A model generated the notes under the pieces. The model was not told the origin of the DNA. It was given only the letters and a program-made list of their open reading frames with translations, and ran no database searches. Both the position numbers and the translations under genes were made by a program. A stretch of 13,265 bases of DNA. It comes from an uncultured Eubacteriales bacterium. GTDB lineage: Bacteria > Bacillota > Clostridia > Oscillospirales > Oscillospiraceae. Below, piece by piece: positions 7,190 through 12,718 of the stretch (the first letter of the stretch is position 1; each line of letters opens with the position of its first letter). The stretch spans positions 1 to 13,265 of the forward strand of contig URLT01000050.1 in NCBI GenBank assembly GCA_900548795.1, read 5' to 3'.

Positions 7190-7380
7190 AGCTCGGTTTG
7201 TCCGCAGCAGAACCCGTCGATTTCTCTCCCCACGGCAGTCCCCGTCGGTTTTCCCACGACAGAACCTGTCGGTTTCCACCGCGACAGAACCTGTCGATTT
7301 TCCCGCGACAGACCCCGTCGATTTCTCTTCCCACGACAGAATATGTCGATTTTCCCGCGACAGACCCCGTCGGTTTTCCC
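7190..7380. repeat. Tandem array of about seven 24-28 bp dyad repeats
   Basis: Seven units follow one another at about 7205-7231, 7232-7255, 7256-7280, 7281-7304, 7305-7332, 7333-7356 and 7357-7380, after a partial unit near 7190. The consensus is (a/g)CGACAGaacCtGTCG followed by a T-rich GATTTTCCC or GGTTTTCCC tail. In the best units CGACAG-AAC-CTGTCG is a perfect 6-bp dyad; CGAC/GTCG is kept in five units. The units abut without unique spacers, so this is not a CRISPR array. Reading frames through it give low-complexity Arg/Ser/Pro or Gly/Arg/Cys protein on both strands and are not genes. It lies on the upstream side of the lysis cassette. Confidence 0.9.
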
Positions 7381-7397
7381 GCAAAACCGATCAAATC

Positions 7398-7470
7398 TGT
7401 CATTGCGAGGAGCGAAGCGACGCGGCAATCTTTAAGGTATCGTCGCGGGATGCCGTAACGACAGAAGCAG
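7398..7470 (+). repeat. CATTGCGAGG-type interspersed repeat, direct copy 1
   Basis: The 73-bp segment begins TGTCATTGCGAGGAG, continues through CGACGCGGCAATCTTTAAGG and ends in ACGACAGAAGCAG. It matches copy 2 at 72 of 73 positions. The TGTCATTGCGAGGAGCGAAG type of sequence is a widespread interspersed repeat known for producing spurious ORFs reading CHCEERSDAAI or VIARSEATRQS. Confidence 0.9.
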
Positions 7471-7532
7471 CCGGTTTCCCCTCGACAGAACCTACCAGCT
7501 CCCCCGCGACGGCACAGGACGTCGGTTTTCAC
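7458..7532. repeat. Three degenerate units of the dyad array between the two 73-bp copies
   Basis: Segments 7458-7481 and 7482-7505 (24 bp each) and 7506-7532 begin CGACAG or CGACGG and end in GGTTTCCCC, CTCCCCC and CGGTTTTCAC. They resemble the main array but have mostly lost the right dyad arm. Segment 7366-7470 resembles 7519-7623, so a block of about 153 bp seems to have been duplicated and then diverged outside the 73-bp core. Confidence 0.7.
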
Positions 7533-7550
7533 AAGAAAACCCATCAATCA

Positions 7551-7623
7551 TGTCATTGCGAGGAGCGAAGCGACGCGGCAATCTTTAAGGTATCGACGCG
7601 GGATGCCGTAACGACAGAAGCAG
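7551..7623 (+). repeat. CATTGCGAGG-type interspersed repeat, direct copy 2
   Basis: This copy is identical to 7398-7470 except for one substitution (TATCGA instead of TATCGT), at a distance of 153 bp. It also pairs with the inverted partial copy at 7764-7806, which gives the 7551-7806 segment MITE-like inverted ends. Confidence 0.9.
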
Positions 7624-7669
7624 CACGCAAGCGCCAAGGGAGAAGCTCCTGCGCTTGCGTGCTGTTTTT
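7621..7669 (+). terminator. Strong orphan intrinsic terminator, plus strand
   Basis: CAGCACGCAAGCGC (7621-7634) and GCGCTTGCGTGCTG (7651-7664) are perfect 14-bp arms, with a partly paired AGGGAGAAGCTCCT interior, followed by TTTTT at 7665-7669. The minus strand has no matching U-run, so it is directional. No plus-strand gene or convincing promoter precedes it. Confidence 0.85.
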
Positions 7670-7763
7670 CAAATGTGCAATAATCTTTTTTGAATGCGTT
7701 TTGTTCTTTTTCGTTTTCGGATGCATGATGTTTTTTTGCTCCGGGATGCCATGCTGCCAAGTT

Positions 7764-7806
7764 AAAGATTGCCGCGTCGGGCGCACGCGCCCTCCTCGCA
7801 ATGACA
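7764..7806 (-). repeat. Inverted, partial copy of the CATTGCGAGG-type repeat
   Basis: AAAGATTGCCGCGTCG (7764-7779) and CTCCTCGCAATGACA (7792-7806) are the reverse complement of the ends of the 73-bp element's conserved core, with GGCGCACGCGCC in place of the normal middle. Confidence 0.85.
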
Positions 7807-7850
7807 CATCGGGGGCGAGTGCGCGTTTTTCGGGACGCGGTTCTTCAGCA

Positions 7851-7877
7851 GCCCTCCTCACAGTGACACGTTGGGGG
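7851..7877 (-). repeat. Diverged second copy of the repeat end
   Basis: GCCCTCCTCACAGTGACAC and the eight bases after it match 7789-7815 at 23 of 27 positions, so the end of the inverted element is duplicated 62 bp further on. A U-rich stretch at about 7665-7735 before the element holds no gene that I can support. Confidence 0.65.
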
Positions 7878-7912
7878 AAAACGGTGGGGCGCGGGGCGTA
7901 GGGGCGGCGCAG

Positions 7913-7963
7913 GGAACGTCGGGGCGCGGAAGCGTCGGCTCGCGCGGAATCGTCGGTTCGCGC
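7913..7963. repeat. GC-rich tandem repeat of about 18 bp, three units
   Basis: Units at 7913-7927, 7928-7945 and 7946-7963 follow the pattern GGAAxCGTCGGxTCGCGC; the first is shortened. The flanks (7886-7912 and 7964-7985) are equally G-rich and look like decayed units. It lies just downstream of the vanY-like stop on the minus strand. No gene is visible in it. Confidence 0.75.
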
Positions 7964-7988
7964 GGGGCATTGGAACGGCGCGGCAGAG

Positions 7989-9038
7989 CTATGAGCCGAC
8001 AATCGTCACAATATAGCCGTCGACGTTGTTTCCGCTGACGGTGAAGGCGCGATCGGTCGGCACGACGAGGCGCCCGGCCGGGCAAAAATACAGCTCATAG
8101 GCCGTGCCGAGGCACTCGACGGTCAGATGCTCGCCGTCAAAGGGGCAGCGGCGCAGCCGGTCGATGTACTCCTCCAGACACAGGCCGTCAGCCGCCATCA
8201 GATAACTGTGCGGCAGGCCGACATAGCGATAGTGCCAGGATTCATAGGCGATGCCGGTGAGGTCGGTCTTGTCGGCCGGATAGCGCAGGACGAAGCCGTA
8301 TTCCCACGCGTGGTCGGCCGCCCATTGGTACGCCCCCGTGCCGGAAAACCCGCCGCTCTCGTTCGTCTCCGGAAAATAGGTGTCCAGATCGAGCACAAGC
8401 CCGGTGTGGTGCTCACTATGGCCGGGCAGCGCCAGATAGCAGTCGGCATAGGCCTGCCCGTTGTTTTGGACGGCTCTGTCATAGAGCTGCTGCTGCTCGG
8501 CAAACGATCGATGCGCCGCGACCACGGTGACCTCCCAGATGCCGCTTTGGTCAAAAAAGTCGTCGAGCCACGCGTTCAGCGCCTCGATGACCTCCGGCCG
8601 CAGGCCGAGCTCCGTGCTGCGCACGCCGTAGTGGATCGAGCGCAGGTCGTTGATCGAGACCGTCTCGACGCCGTCCGGGTCAAAGCCGAAGGCCCGGTTC
8701 ACCAGCACGAGCGTGCCGTCAGACAGCGGCGGCAGGACGTACTCCTCGCGGTAGCCCGCGGGAAGCGGCGCGGGCTGCTCCGTCTCCGGCTCCGTCTGCT
8801 CCGTCTGCTTCGTCTCAGGCTCGGGCTCCTCCGTCTCCGGCGCGTCCTGCATTGCTTGCAGCCGCTCGGTCGGCGGCGCAGGCGTCTCGGTCTCGGCGGA
8901 CGCCGTCTCAGGCGCCTGCCGGCTCTTCCTCGCGTGCGCGCCGAGCAGCGTCAGCAGCAGCGCCGCCGCAGCCAGCACGAGCAGAGCGTAAAGCCCCAAA
9001 CGCCGGAACAGCCGCCGTTTTTCTTCCGTTTTTTGCAT
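7989..9038 (-). CDS. Membrane-anchored D-Ala-D-Ala carboxypeptidase, VanY-like (M15B)
   Basis: This predicted cell-surface zinc peptidase trims the terminal D-Ala from peptidoglycan stems. The 349-residue protein has a positively charged start, one membrane anchor (about 15-33), a Glu/Thr/Pro-rich linker (about 40-95) that probably spans the wall, and an M15B domain (about 100-290). Motifs present are HRSFAEQQ (176-183), GHSEHHTGLVLD (206-217, zinc ligands His210 and Asp217), and ESWHYRY (266-272, probable catalytic Glu266 and zinc ligand His269). A beta-rich C-terminal segment (about 300-349) ends in GYIVTIVG. ATG 9038 has AAAGGA 8 bases upstream. No vanS/vanR/vanH genes are present, so a housekeeping role is more likely than glycopeptide resistance. 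A hairpin separates it from uppP, and no consensus promoter is visible, so read-through expression is possible. Confidence 0.92.
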   Translation of the reverse strand: MQKTEEKRRLFRRLGLYALLVLAAAALLLTLLGAHARKSRQAPETASAETETPAPPTERLQAMQDAPETEEPEPETKQTEQTEPETEQPAPLPAGYREEYVLPPLSDGTLVLVNRAFGFDPDGVETVSINDLRSIHYGVRSTELGLRPEVIEALNAWLDDFFDQSGIWEVTVVAAHRSFAEQQQLYDRAVQNNGQAYADCYLALPGHSEHHTGLVLDLDTYFPETNESGGFSGTGAYQWAADHAWEYGFVLRYPADKTDLTGIAYESWHYRYVGLPHSYLMAADGLCLEEYIDRLRRCPFDGEHLTVECLGTAYELYFCPAGRLVVPTDRAFTVSGNNVDGYIVTIVGS

Positions 9039-9076
9039 ACACAGATTCCTTTCTTCCGATAACCTCCGATAAAATG

Positions 9077-9112
9077 CGGGCGACTCCGCCGAAAAGCGCG
9101 CAGAGTCGCCCG
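9077..9112 (-). terminator. Terminator-like hairpin between uppP and the vanY-like gene
   Basis: On the minus strand CGGGCGACTC and GAGTCGCCCG form a perfect 10-bp stem with a 16-base loop, 6 bases after the uppP stop. The following CATTTTATC has only a short U-run, so termination may be partial and let some transcripts reach the vanY-like gene. Confidence 0.7.
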
Positions 9113-9118
9113 AGCTAT

Positions 9119-10024
9119 TTATTTGCTCAGCAGGAACCAGATCAGGACGATCACGCCGAGGACGATACGATACCAGCCGAAGGCGGTGAAATCGTGCTTC
9201 TTGATGTAATTCATCAGGAACTTGATCGCAATGACCGACACGACGAAGGCCACGACCATCGCCAGCAGGAGCACGGCGAGCTGCGTGCCGGTGAAGTGCA
9301 GGCCGAATTTGACGAGCTTGAGCAGCGACGCGCCGAACATGACCGGGATCGCGAGGAAGAAGGTGTATTCCGCAGCCGTCTCGCGCGAGGCGCCGATCAG
9401 GATGCCGCCGAGGATGGTCGCGCCGGAGCGCGAGGTGCCCGGAACGAGCGCCAGCACCTGAAACACGCCGATGAGGGCGGCGTCCTTCCATGTGAGCGCC
9501 GCGACGGAGCCGACGCGCGGCTTGCGCGAGCGGTTGAAGCGCTCGACGAAGAGGAAGCCCACGCCGTAGAGAATGAGCATCGCAGCGACCACGACGCCGT
9601 TATAAAGGTGCGCGTCCATCCAGTCGTCGAGCGGCAGGCCGATGAGGATGGCCGGCAGGCAGGAGACGGCGATCTTCAGCCACATGACGATCTTGTCCAT
9701 GTAGCAATAGCGGTCGCAGAAATTTTGCAGACCGCCGACGAAGGCGTTGTCGCTGTGCGCGGCGAACCACGAATGGCGCGGCAGACGCTTGCGGTGGAAG
9801 GGCCAGAGCTTGCTGAAATACAGCACCACGACCGCCAAAATCGCGCCGAACTGGATCACGACCATGAACATGTTCATGAAGTCCTCGGTCAGAACGGGGT
9901 GGTTCGGCGTTTTCCAGAAGCTGTCAACGAGAATCATGTGGCCGGTGCTGCTGATGGGCAGCCACTCGGTGATGCCCTCGACGATGCCGAGAAAGATCAC
10001 CTTCAGCCAATCCAAAAAAACCAT
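9119..10024 (-). CDS. uppP: Undecaprenyl-diphosphatase
   Basis: UppP (BacA) dephosphorylates undecaprenyl diphosphate and so regenerates the lipid carrier for peptidoglycan and other wall polymers; overproduction is known to confer bacitracin resistance. The 301-residue protein has several predicted membrane helices. It contains both family motifs: EGITEWLPISSTGH at 16-29 (the (E/Q)xxxE region with His29) and PGTSRSG at 195-201. The length is somewhat above the usual 265-285, with extra residues around 75-115 between the early helices (HRKRLPRHSW and the following segment). ATG 10024 is the only good start; AAAGGA lies 14 bases upstream, farther than ideal. It follows dapH by 31 bases in the same orientation and shares its envelope-building theme. 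Confidence 0.96.
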   Translation of the reverse strand: MVFLDWLKVIFLGIVEGITEWLPISSTGHMILVDSFWKTPNHPVLTEDFMNMFMVVIQFGAILAVVVLYFSKLWPFHRKRLPRHSWFAAHSDNAFVGGLQNFCDRYCYMDKIVMWLKIAVSCLPAILIGLPLDDWMDAHLYNGVVVAAMLILYGVGFLFVERFNRSRKPRVGSVAALTWKDAALIGVFQVLALVPGTSRSGATILGGILIGASRETAAEYTFFLAIPVMFGASLLKLVKFGLHFTGTQLAVLLLAMVVAFVVSVIAIKFLMNYIKKHDFTAFGWYRIVLGVIVLIWFLLSK

Positions 10025-10055
10025 ATGCTGCAGTCGAATCCTTTCAAAAAAACAG

Positions 10056-10754
10056 TTATAGCTCGCGCAGAGCGTCGACCAGCGCGGTTTTCGCGTTGGT
10101 TTTCTCGTCCTTGTATTTCACGATGCGCGCCGGCGCGCCGGCAACGACGGCGTTCTCGGGCACATCCTGCGTCACGACCGAGCCGGCTGCCACGACCGCG
10201 CCGCTGCCGACGCGGACGCCCTCGAGCACGACGGCATTCGCGCCGATGACCACGTCGTCTCCGACCGTGACCGGCTGCGCGCTGGGCGGCTCGATGACGC
10301 CCGCGAGCACGGCGCCCGCCGCAATGTGGCAGCGCTTGCCGACGGTCGCGCGGCCGCCGAGCACGGCGCCCATGTCGATCATGGTGCCCTCGCCCACGAC
10401 GGCGCCGATGTTCAGGATCGCGCCCATCATGATCACGGCGTTGTCCCCGACCGTCACGCCCTCGCGGAGGATCGCGCCCGGCTCAATGCGCGCATGCAGC
10501 GCCTTGAGGTCGAGCATCGGCAGCGCGGAGTTGCGCGCGTCGTTTTCGACGTGGAGCGCGGCAATGCGCTCGCGGTTTGCCTCGAGCTGGGGGCGCAGAA
10601 GCTCCCAGTCTCCGTAAAGGATATGCAGGCCGCTGCCGCCGCAGAAGTCCTCCACGCCGGAAAAGGTACACGGCGCCTTGACCGTCAGCGTCACGCGCAC
10701 CGGCGTTTTCTTCTCCGCCGTGCGGATCTTTTCAATTATTTCGTATGCGTCCAT
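10056..10754 (-). CDS. dapH: Tetrahydrodipicolinate N-acetyltransferase
   Basis: DapH acetylates 2,3,4,5-tetrahydrodipicolinate with acetyl-CoA, the branch step of the acetylase pathway to meso-diaminopimelate and lysine, and so feeds peptidoglycan cross-linking. The 232-residue length is normal for the family. An N-terminal alpha/beta region (1-80) precedes a left-handed beta-helix of hexapeptide repeats (about 88-205). NIGAVVGEGTMIDMGAVLGG (115-134) and the insertion GVIEPPSAQPV (152-162) are characteristic of DapH rather than of serine or maltose acetyltransferases. ATG 10754 has GAGG 8 bases upstream and lies 5 bases beyond the end of the mgsA-like gene, so its ribosome site is within that gene. 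The usual partner dapL and the early dap genes are not in the window. Confidence 0.95.
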   Translation of the reverse strand: MDAYEIIEKIRTAEKKTPVRVTLTVKAPCTFSGVEDFCGGSGLHILYGDWELLRPQLEANRERIAALHVENDARNSALPMLDLKALHARIEPGAILREGVTVGDNAVIMMGAILNIGAVVGEGTMIDMGAVLGGRATVGKRCHIAAGAVLAGVIEPPSAQPVTVGDDVVIGANAVVLEGVRVGSGAVVAAGSVVTQDVPENAVVAGAPARIVKYKDEKTNAKTALVDALREL

Positions 10755-10759
10755 GGCAG

Positions 10760-11176
10760 TTACCTCACTGTGCGCTTGCGCTGGATCATTTCGCGCCAAT
10801 CCAGATCGCCGCGCTGAAGCCCGAGGATGAGCATCTCGGCCGAGGCCAGATTGGTCGCGACGGGGACGTTGTAGGTGTCGCACAGGTGCAGCGTCTGCAC
10901 GATCTGCTGATCCTCCCATGGGTCGATGTTGTTCGGGTCGGCGAACATGATGACCATGTCGATCTCGTTATAGGCGACGCGGGCGTCGACCTGCTGGCGG
11001 CCGCCCTGATTGTGCGAAAGGAACAGCGTGATCGGCAGACCCGTGGCCTCGGAGACCAGCCGCCCGGTCGTGGCGGTCGCCGACAGGCTGTGCTTGGCAA
11101 GGATGCTTTTGTATGCGGTGCAGAACTGCACCATCAGCTCTTTTTTCTTGTCGTGTGCCATCAGTGTGATGTTCAT
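10760..11176 (-). CDS. mgsA: Methylglyoxal synthase homologue with altered active site
   Basis: Methylglyoxal synthase converts dihydroxyacetone phosphate to methylglyoxal and phosphate. The 138-residue product is clearly of this family: AHDKKKELMVQF (7-18), TATTGRLVSEATG (34-46), QQVDARVAYNEID (61-73), and NVPVATNLASAEMLI (103-117). However, residues regarded as catalytic in the E. coli enzyme differ. The Asp of GGDQQ (E. coli Asp71) is Arg60 in GGRQQ, and the PHDPD region (His98, Asp101) reads DPWEDQQ with Trp87. Asp9 and Asp80 (E. coli Asp20 and Asp91) are kept, as are the Thr residues of the phosphate loop. It may be inactive, altered in substrate, or a sensor-like protein. ATG 11176 has GAGG 7 bases upstream and lies 9 bases after the minD stop. 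Family membership is clear; function is uncertain. Confidence 0.88.
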   Translation of the reverse strand: MNITLMAHDKKKELMVQFCTAYKSILAKHSLSATATTGRLVSEATGLPITLFLSHNQGGRQQVDARVAYNEIDMVIMFADPNNIDPWEDQQIVQTLHLCDTYNVPVATNLASAEMLILGLQRGDLDWREMIQRKRTVR

Positions 11177-11185
11177 AAGCTCACC

Positions 11186-11920
11186 TCAAAATTTCATCAA
11201 CGGTACGGAAACGCCGCGCAGGCGGCGGGAGATACGCAGGCAGGCCTCGGCCGCGCCCTCCGTCGCGGCAAGCACCAGCGGGCAGCCGCGCGCGGCCGCA
11301 AGCATTACCATCGGGTCCTCGGGAACAAGCCCCAGCAGCGGCAGGCCGACGCTGTCCATCATGTCGTCAACGGTCAGCTCCATCTTGCGGAAGAGCCTCG
11401 GCGTGACGCGGTTGACGATCAGCGAAAGGTTTTCCTTCCCGGCGAGCGCGAGCCGGTCTGCGGCGCAGGCCGCGTCGCGCATGCTTGCCGGATCCGGCGT
11501 GGAGACGACGAGGCAGCGGTCGGCGAAGGCCGTCGCGAGGCGGAAGCCCGCCCCCACGCCCGCAGGCGCGTCGATCAGGCAGAAGTCGAAGCGCTCGCGC
11601 GCCGCCTCGAGCAGCCCTCGGAAGGCCGCGAGATCCGGCTGCGGCTCCTCGCGGAAGGGCGCGGTCAGAAGGAACAGGTTCTCCAGACGGGGGTGCGGCG
11701 TCGCGTCTGCAAGCTCATACAGGCCGCTCATCACGTCGGTGAAGGTGATGGCGGACTGCTCGCTCATGCCGAGCGCAATGTCCAGATTGCGCAGACCGAT
11801 GTCTGCGTCGATGCAGAGCACCCGCTTGCCCTCGGCGGCCAAGCAAGAGGCGACCCCCGCGCAGACCGACGTTTTCCCGGTCCCGCCCTTTCCGGAGATC
11901 ACCGAAAGAATCTCGCCCAT
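11186..11920 (-). CDS. minD: MinD-family (ParA/Mrp-type) P-loop ATPase
   Basis: This protein is related to the division-site ATPase MinD, which binds the membrane in its ATP form and helps position the Z-ring. The 244-residue protein has the deviant Walker A motif GKGGTGKT (10-17) with signature Lys11, the switch segment IDADIGLRNLDIALG (37-51), and Walker B leading into DAPAG (113-121). The C-terminus (RISRRLRGVSVPLMKF) is basic and mildly amphipathic, but a weaker match to the MinD membrane-targeting helix than usual. It is also shorter than typical MinD (about 260-270). No minC or minE is present here. ATG 11920 has a GGGGGGTG ribosome site 5 bases upstream. It is the first gene of the mgsA-dapH-uppP run, behind a strong promoter. 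A flagellar or other MinD-like ATPase is the alternative. Confidence 0.85.
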   Translation of the reverse strand: MGEILSVISGKGGTGKTSVCAGVASCLAAEGKRVLCIDADIGLRNLDIALGMSEQSAITFTDVMSGLYELADATPHPRLENLFLLTAPFREEPQPDLAAFRGLLEAARERFDFCLIDAPAGVGAGFRLATAFADRCLVVSTPDPASMRDAACAADRLALAGKENLSLIVNRVTPRLFRKMELTVDDMMDSVGLPLLGLVPEDPMVMLAAARGCPLVLAATEGAAEACLRISRRLRGVSVPLMKF

Positions 11921-11955
11921 TCAGGCACCCCCCAAATACGTACATATACAATTTT

Positions 11956-11984
11956 ATTATAGCCGATTGATTCTGTGATTTCAA
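11956..11984 (-). promoter_or_regulatory. Sigma-A-type promoter for the minD operon
   Basis: On the minus strand TTGAAA (11984-11979) and TATAAT (11961-11956) are separated by exactly 17 bases, with the predicted start near 11949 and about 29 bases of leader before the minD ATG. It points away from the mscL promoter. Confidence 0.8.
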
Positions 11985-12090
11985 CCAGTTTTTCTTCTAT
12001 TTTGCGTGGTATCCTCAGAAAAGCGCCGAATTTTCCGTCTTGACGCCGGATAAACGGCCGTCCGGCCGCCCTGCGGCGCATAATTTCCGC

Positions 12091-12119
12091 TTGCAATTCT
12101 TCCGGGCGAAAGCTATAAT
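12091..12119 (+). promoter_or_regulatory. Sigma-A-type promoter for mscL
   Basis: TTGCAA (12091-12096) and TATAAT (12114-12119) are 17 bases apart, with the start expected near 12126. The interval 11985-12090 between the divergent promoters holds only a small GCCGC/GCGGC hairpin at about 12067-12079 and no gene that I can support. Confidence 0.8.
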
Positions 12120-12154
12120 ATTTTCGGGAAAACAAACGGAAAGGGGTGAAAATT

Positions 12155-12613
12155 TTGGCAAAGAAAGAGAAGAAAAAGGGCTTTTTTCAGGAGTTTCGCG
12201 AATTTGCGATGCAGGGCAGCCTGTTCGACATGGCGATCGGCGTGATCGTCGGCGGCATTTTCAAGGATCTCGTGACCGCGTTCACCGACAAGCTTCTGAT
12301 GCCGATCCTGTCGATCTTCACCGGGAGCATCGATTTTTCCGCGTGGAGGATCGAGCTGCCCTCCCTGTTCGGCGAAAAGCTCGCAGAGGACGGCACGGTC
12401 GTGAAGAACTACCTCGAATTTGGCAGCTTCCTGTCCTCGCTCATCAGCTTCCTGATCTTGGCATTCGTGATCTTCCTGATGGTCAAGGGCGTCAACCGCG
12501 TGCGTGAGCTGGGCAAGAAGCAGGAGGAGGAAGCGCCCGCAGAGCCGCCGAAGCCCTCGAACGAGGAAGTGCTGCTGACCGAGATCCGCGACCTGCTCAA
12601 GGAGAAGCAGTAA
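12155..12613 (+). CDS. mscL: Large-conductance mechanosensitive channel
   Basis: MscL is a homopentameric pore in the cytoplasmic membrane that opens under extreme tension and releases solutes during hypo-osmotic shock. The 152-residue protein has the N-terminal amphipathic helix FFQEFREFAMQG (10-21), the first membrane helix (about 23-50) containing DMAIGVIVGGIFKDLV, a periplasmic-side loop (about 55-88), the second helix (about 90-113), and an acidic-basic C-terminal bundle (about 135-152). TTG 12155 is chosen because GGGGTG ends 6 bases before it and because it gives the family-typical start (M)AKKEKKKGFFQEF. The in-frame GTG at 12146 would lie within that ribosome site. It is a single gene with its own promoter. 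A weak hairpin (12661-12690) without a U-run lies downstream. Confidence 0.96.
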   Translation: MAKKEKKKGFFQEFREFAMQGSLFDMAIGVIVGGIFKDLVTAFTDKLLMPILSIFTGSIDFSAWRIELPSLFGEKLAEDGTVVKNYLEFGSFLSSLISFLILAFVIFLMVKGVNRVRELGKKQEEEAPAEPPKPSNEEVLLTEIRDLLKEKQ

Positions 12614-12660
12614 CGCAGACGCCAAACGGCGCCGCCGCAAACCTTCAAACGTCTTATCCG

Positions 12661-12690
12661 CAAGGCTCGGCAGGTTTTTGCCCGGCCTTG
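12661..12690. repeat. Hairpin downstream of mscL without a U-run
   Basis: CAAGGC-t-CGG (12661-12670) pairs with CCGGCCTTG (12682-12690) through 9 pairs and one bulge, around the loop CAGGTTTTTGC. The T-run is in the loop and not after the stem, so it is not a canonical terminator, though it may slow polymerase or protect the mscL 3' end. Confidence 0.5.
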
Positions 12691-12718
12691 GGAAGCTCTG
12701 ATTCAATCGCAAGAGTGG

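Noticed and set aside
7190..7380. Possible CRISPR array
   Set aside because: Units abut and the parts between the dyads are as conserved as the dyads; there are no unique spacers and no cas genes.
7062..7547. Minus-strand reading frame across the dyad array, rich in GKIDRFCRG-type repeats
   Set aside because: The apparent protein repeat is a direct result of the 24-bp DNA period (8 codons). There is no domain and no supporting ribosome site.
6957..7901. Long plus-strand reading frame of 314 codons across the repeat region
   Set aside because: It translates the dyad array and the CATTGCGAGG repeat (CHCEERSDAAIFKVS occurs twice), which is a well-known source of false ORFs. It also overlaps the XhlA-like gene on the other strand and has no ribosome site.
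7989..9038. Glycopeptide resistance locus
   Set aside because: Only a VanY-like peptidase is present. There is no D-Ala-D-Lac or D-Ala-D-Ser ligase, VanX, VanH or two-component system nearby.
9039..9491. Longer form of the vanY-like protein reading into uppP
   Set aside because: The added sequence is an out-of-frame reading of uppP and crosses the intergenic hairpin. ATG 9038 has a ribosome site and is followed by a proper membrane anchor.
11899..12135. Small minus-strand frame of 78 codons over the minD promoter
   Set aside because: It covers both divergent promoter regions, overlaps the minD start and has no ribosome site or recognisable domain.
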